Source: Ramlibacter tataouinensis
GTDB lineage: Bacteria > Pseudomonadota > Gammaproteobacteria > Burkholderiales > Burkholderiaceae_C
DNA length: 64,000 nucleotides
Direction of reading: 5' to 3'
Assembly (NCBI RefSeq): GCF_027941915.1
Contig: NZ_CP116009.1
Span: 62,001-126,000 of the forward strand
Part shown: positions 63,130 through 64,000 of the stretch, in pieces
Position numbering within the stretch: position 1 is the stretch's first letter
How the letters are laid out: the number at the start of each line of letters is the position of its first letter
Translations under genes and position numbers: made by a program
Notes under the pieces: generated by a model
What the model saw: only the letters and a program-made list of their open reading frames with translations
Database searches by the model: none
What the model was told of the DNA's origin: nothing

Positions 63130-64000
63130 ATGCAAGTCGGCCTGCTCACCCTGCACCGCTGCATCAACTACGGCTCCTATTGGCAGGCCCGCTGCCTGCT
63201 GGAAGGACTGCAGGCGCTGGGCCATGACGCCCGGCTGCTGGACCATCGCACGCCGCGCATCGAGCGGGCCGAGTACCGCTGTGCACTGAATCCGCTGCTG
63301 CCGCTGCCGTCCCCCGCCGCGGACCGCCCGGCCTACGCCCGCAAGCTGCGGCGCTTCGCCGAGGCGGCGGACGCACTGCCCCGCACCGCCCCCTTCAGCC
63401 TGGACGGCCCCTGCGCCATCGAGGACTTCGACGCTGTCGTGGTCGGCAGCGACGAGATGTGGAACTTCCACCATCCCTGGTACGCGGCCTGCCGGCTGTT
63501 CTTCGGCGAAGGCATCCGGGCGGGCCGGCTGGTGGCCCATGCCTGCACCTTCGGCAACTACCCGGCGGCGCGCGGCCTGCAGCCGGAATGGGTGCGCCGG
63601 CTGCTGCGCTTCGACAGCATCTCGGCGCGCGACCACAACACGCAGGACCTGCTCGAGCAGGCCACCGGCCGGCCCAGCCCGCTGGTGCTGGACCCCTGCC
63701 TGCAGTTCGCGCCGGCGCTGCCCGAGACGCCCGCCGCCGACCCCCACACCGCCGCGCTCTATGGCCACAGCTTCAGCCCCTGGTTCCGCCAGGCGGCGCG
63801 CGCCTGGGCCGGGCGGCGCAGCGTGCGCCTGGTCAGCATCGGCTATCGCAACGACTGGGCCGACGAGCAGTGGCTGGATGCCGGGCCCGATGACTTTGCC
63901 GGCTTCATCGGCGAGACCGGCTTCCTGCTGACCAACTTCTTCCACGGCTGCGTGTTCGCGCTGCGCCACGGCAAGCCCTTCGCCTGCGAGGACTCGCCCT
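63130..64000 (+). CDS. Polysaccharide pyruvyl transferase family protein (3' truncated)
   Basis: The frame is open from the ATG at 63130 to the end of the window, giving 290 residues with no stop. The start MQVGLLTLHRCINYGSYWQA and the motifs VVVGSDEMWNF and LLTNFFHGCVFALRHGKPF are diagnostic for the family, which adds pyruvyl ketals to cell-surface sugars and includes the coenzyme F420 maturation-type DUF1919-like relatives. Full-length members run to about 350-400 residues, so 60 or more are missing. It may mark the start of a surface polysaccharide gene cluster beyond the window. Confidence 0.85.
   Translation, partial: MQVGLLTLHRCINYGSYWQARCLLEGLQALGHDARLLDHRTPRIERAEYRCALNPLLPLPSPAADRPAYARKLRRFAEAADALPRTAPFSLDGPCAIEDFDAVVVGSDEMWNFHHPWYAACRLFFGEGIRAGRLVAHACTFGNYPAARGLQPEWVRRLLRFDSISARDHNTQDLLEQATGRPSPLVLDPCLQFAPALPETPAADPHTAALYGHSFSPWFRQAARAWAGRRSVRLVSIGYRNDWADEQWLDAGPDDFAGFIGETGFLLTNFFHGCVFALRHGKPFACEDSP

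Overview
The window is gene-dense, very GC-rich (about 70% by eye) bacterial chromosome with short spacers and many ATGA/GTGA start-stop overlaps. Gene content and order point to a beta-proteobacterium of the Burkholderiales, most like Comamonadaceae (Ramlibacter/Variovorax-type). Supporting blocks are mltG-tmk-holB-pilZ-tatD, smpB divergent from ratA-rnfH, rimP-nusA-infB-rbfA-truB-typA, guaB/guaA, a TRAP transporter, yejABEF and dispersed palindromes of the ATCCCCGC-loop-GCGGGGAT type. The family assignment is inference; no rRNA or tRNA gene, CRISPR array, prophage or insertion sequence was seen.

Layout. 1-9.6 kb: 3' part of tex, a patatin-like lipase, an iron-dependent alcohol dehydrogenase, then a coupled run of an HSL-type hydrolase, a thioesterase-GNAT fusion and an O-antigen-ligase-type membrane protein, meeting ygfZ tail to tail. 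9.6-14.2 kb: cell wall, DNA replication and pilus operon mltG-tmk-holB-pilZ-tatD ending in a secreted ankyrin protein. 14.2-17.9 kb: small accessory proteins, a cupin-AraC regulator and a divergent methyltransferase. 17.9-25.3 kb: a catabolic block with a LysR regulator divergent from a HTD2-like hydratase, an acyl-CoA dehydrogenase and a CaiB-type CoA-transferase, followed by a complete DctPQM TRAP importer. 25.3-29.5 kb: a second-type FtsH protease with a PLD-VTT fusion directly downstream. 29.8-33.2 kb: an unknown small protein, then paiB, a tadA-haloalkane dehalogenase fusion and an LD-carboxypeptidase. 33.2-37.2 kb: purine genes guaB and guaA with a VapBC-like toxin-antitoxin pair between them. 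37.3-41.0 kb: DUF4124 protein, rnfH/ratA/smpB and an ECF sigma/anti-sigma pair with a small lipoprotein. 41.1-43.0 kb: HIBYL-CoA-hydrolase-like enzyme and an EamA exporter. 43.2-51.6 kb: the transcription/translation operon rimP to typA. 51.8-58.6 kb: arfB, the peptide importer yejABEF and fabI. 58.7-64 kb: an ornithine/lysine/arginine decarboxylase, NfeD with an SPFH protein, a Gln-rich coiled-coil protein and the start of a polysaccharide pyruvyl transferase that runs off the window.

Most notable points: a tRNA-editing deaminase fused to a haloalkane dehalogenase with all its catalytic and halide-binding residues; a toxin-antitoxin pair wedged between guaB and guaA behind the guaB terminator; a promoter-proximal hairpin plus U-tract in the rimP-nusA leader that looks like an attenuator; and dispersed repeats that have become coding in truB and at the start of yejE.
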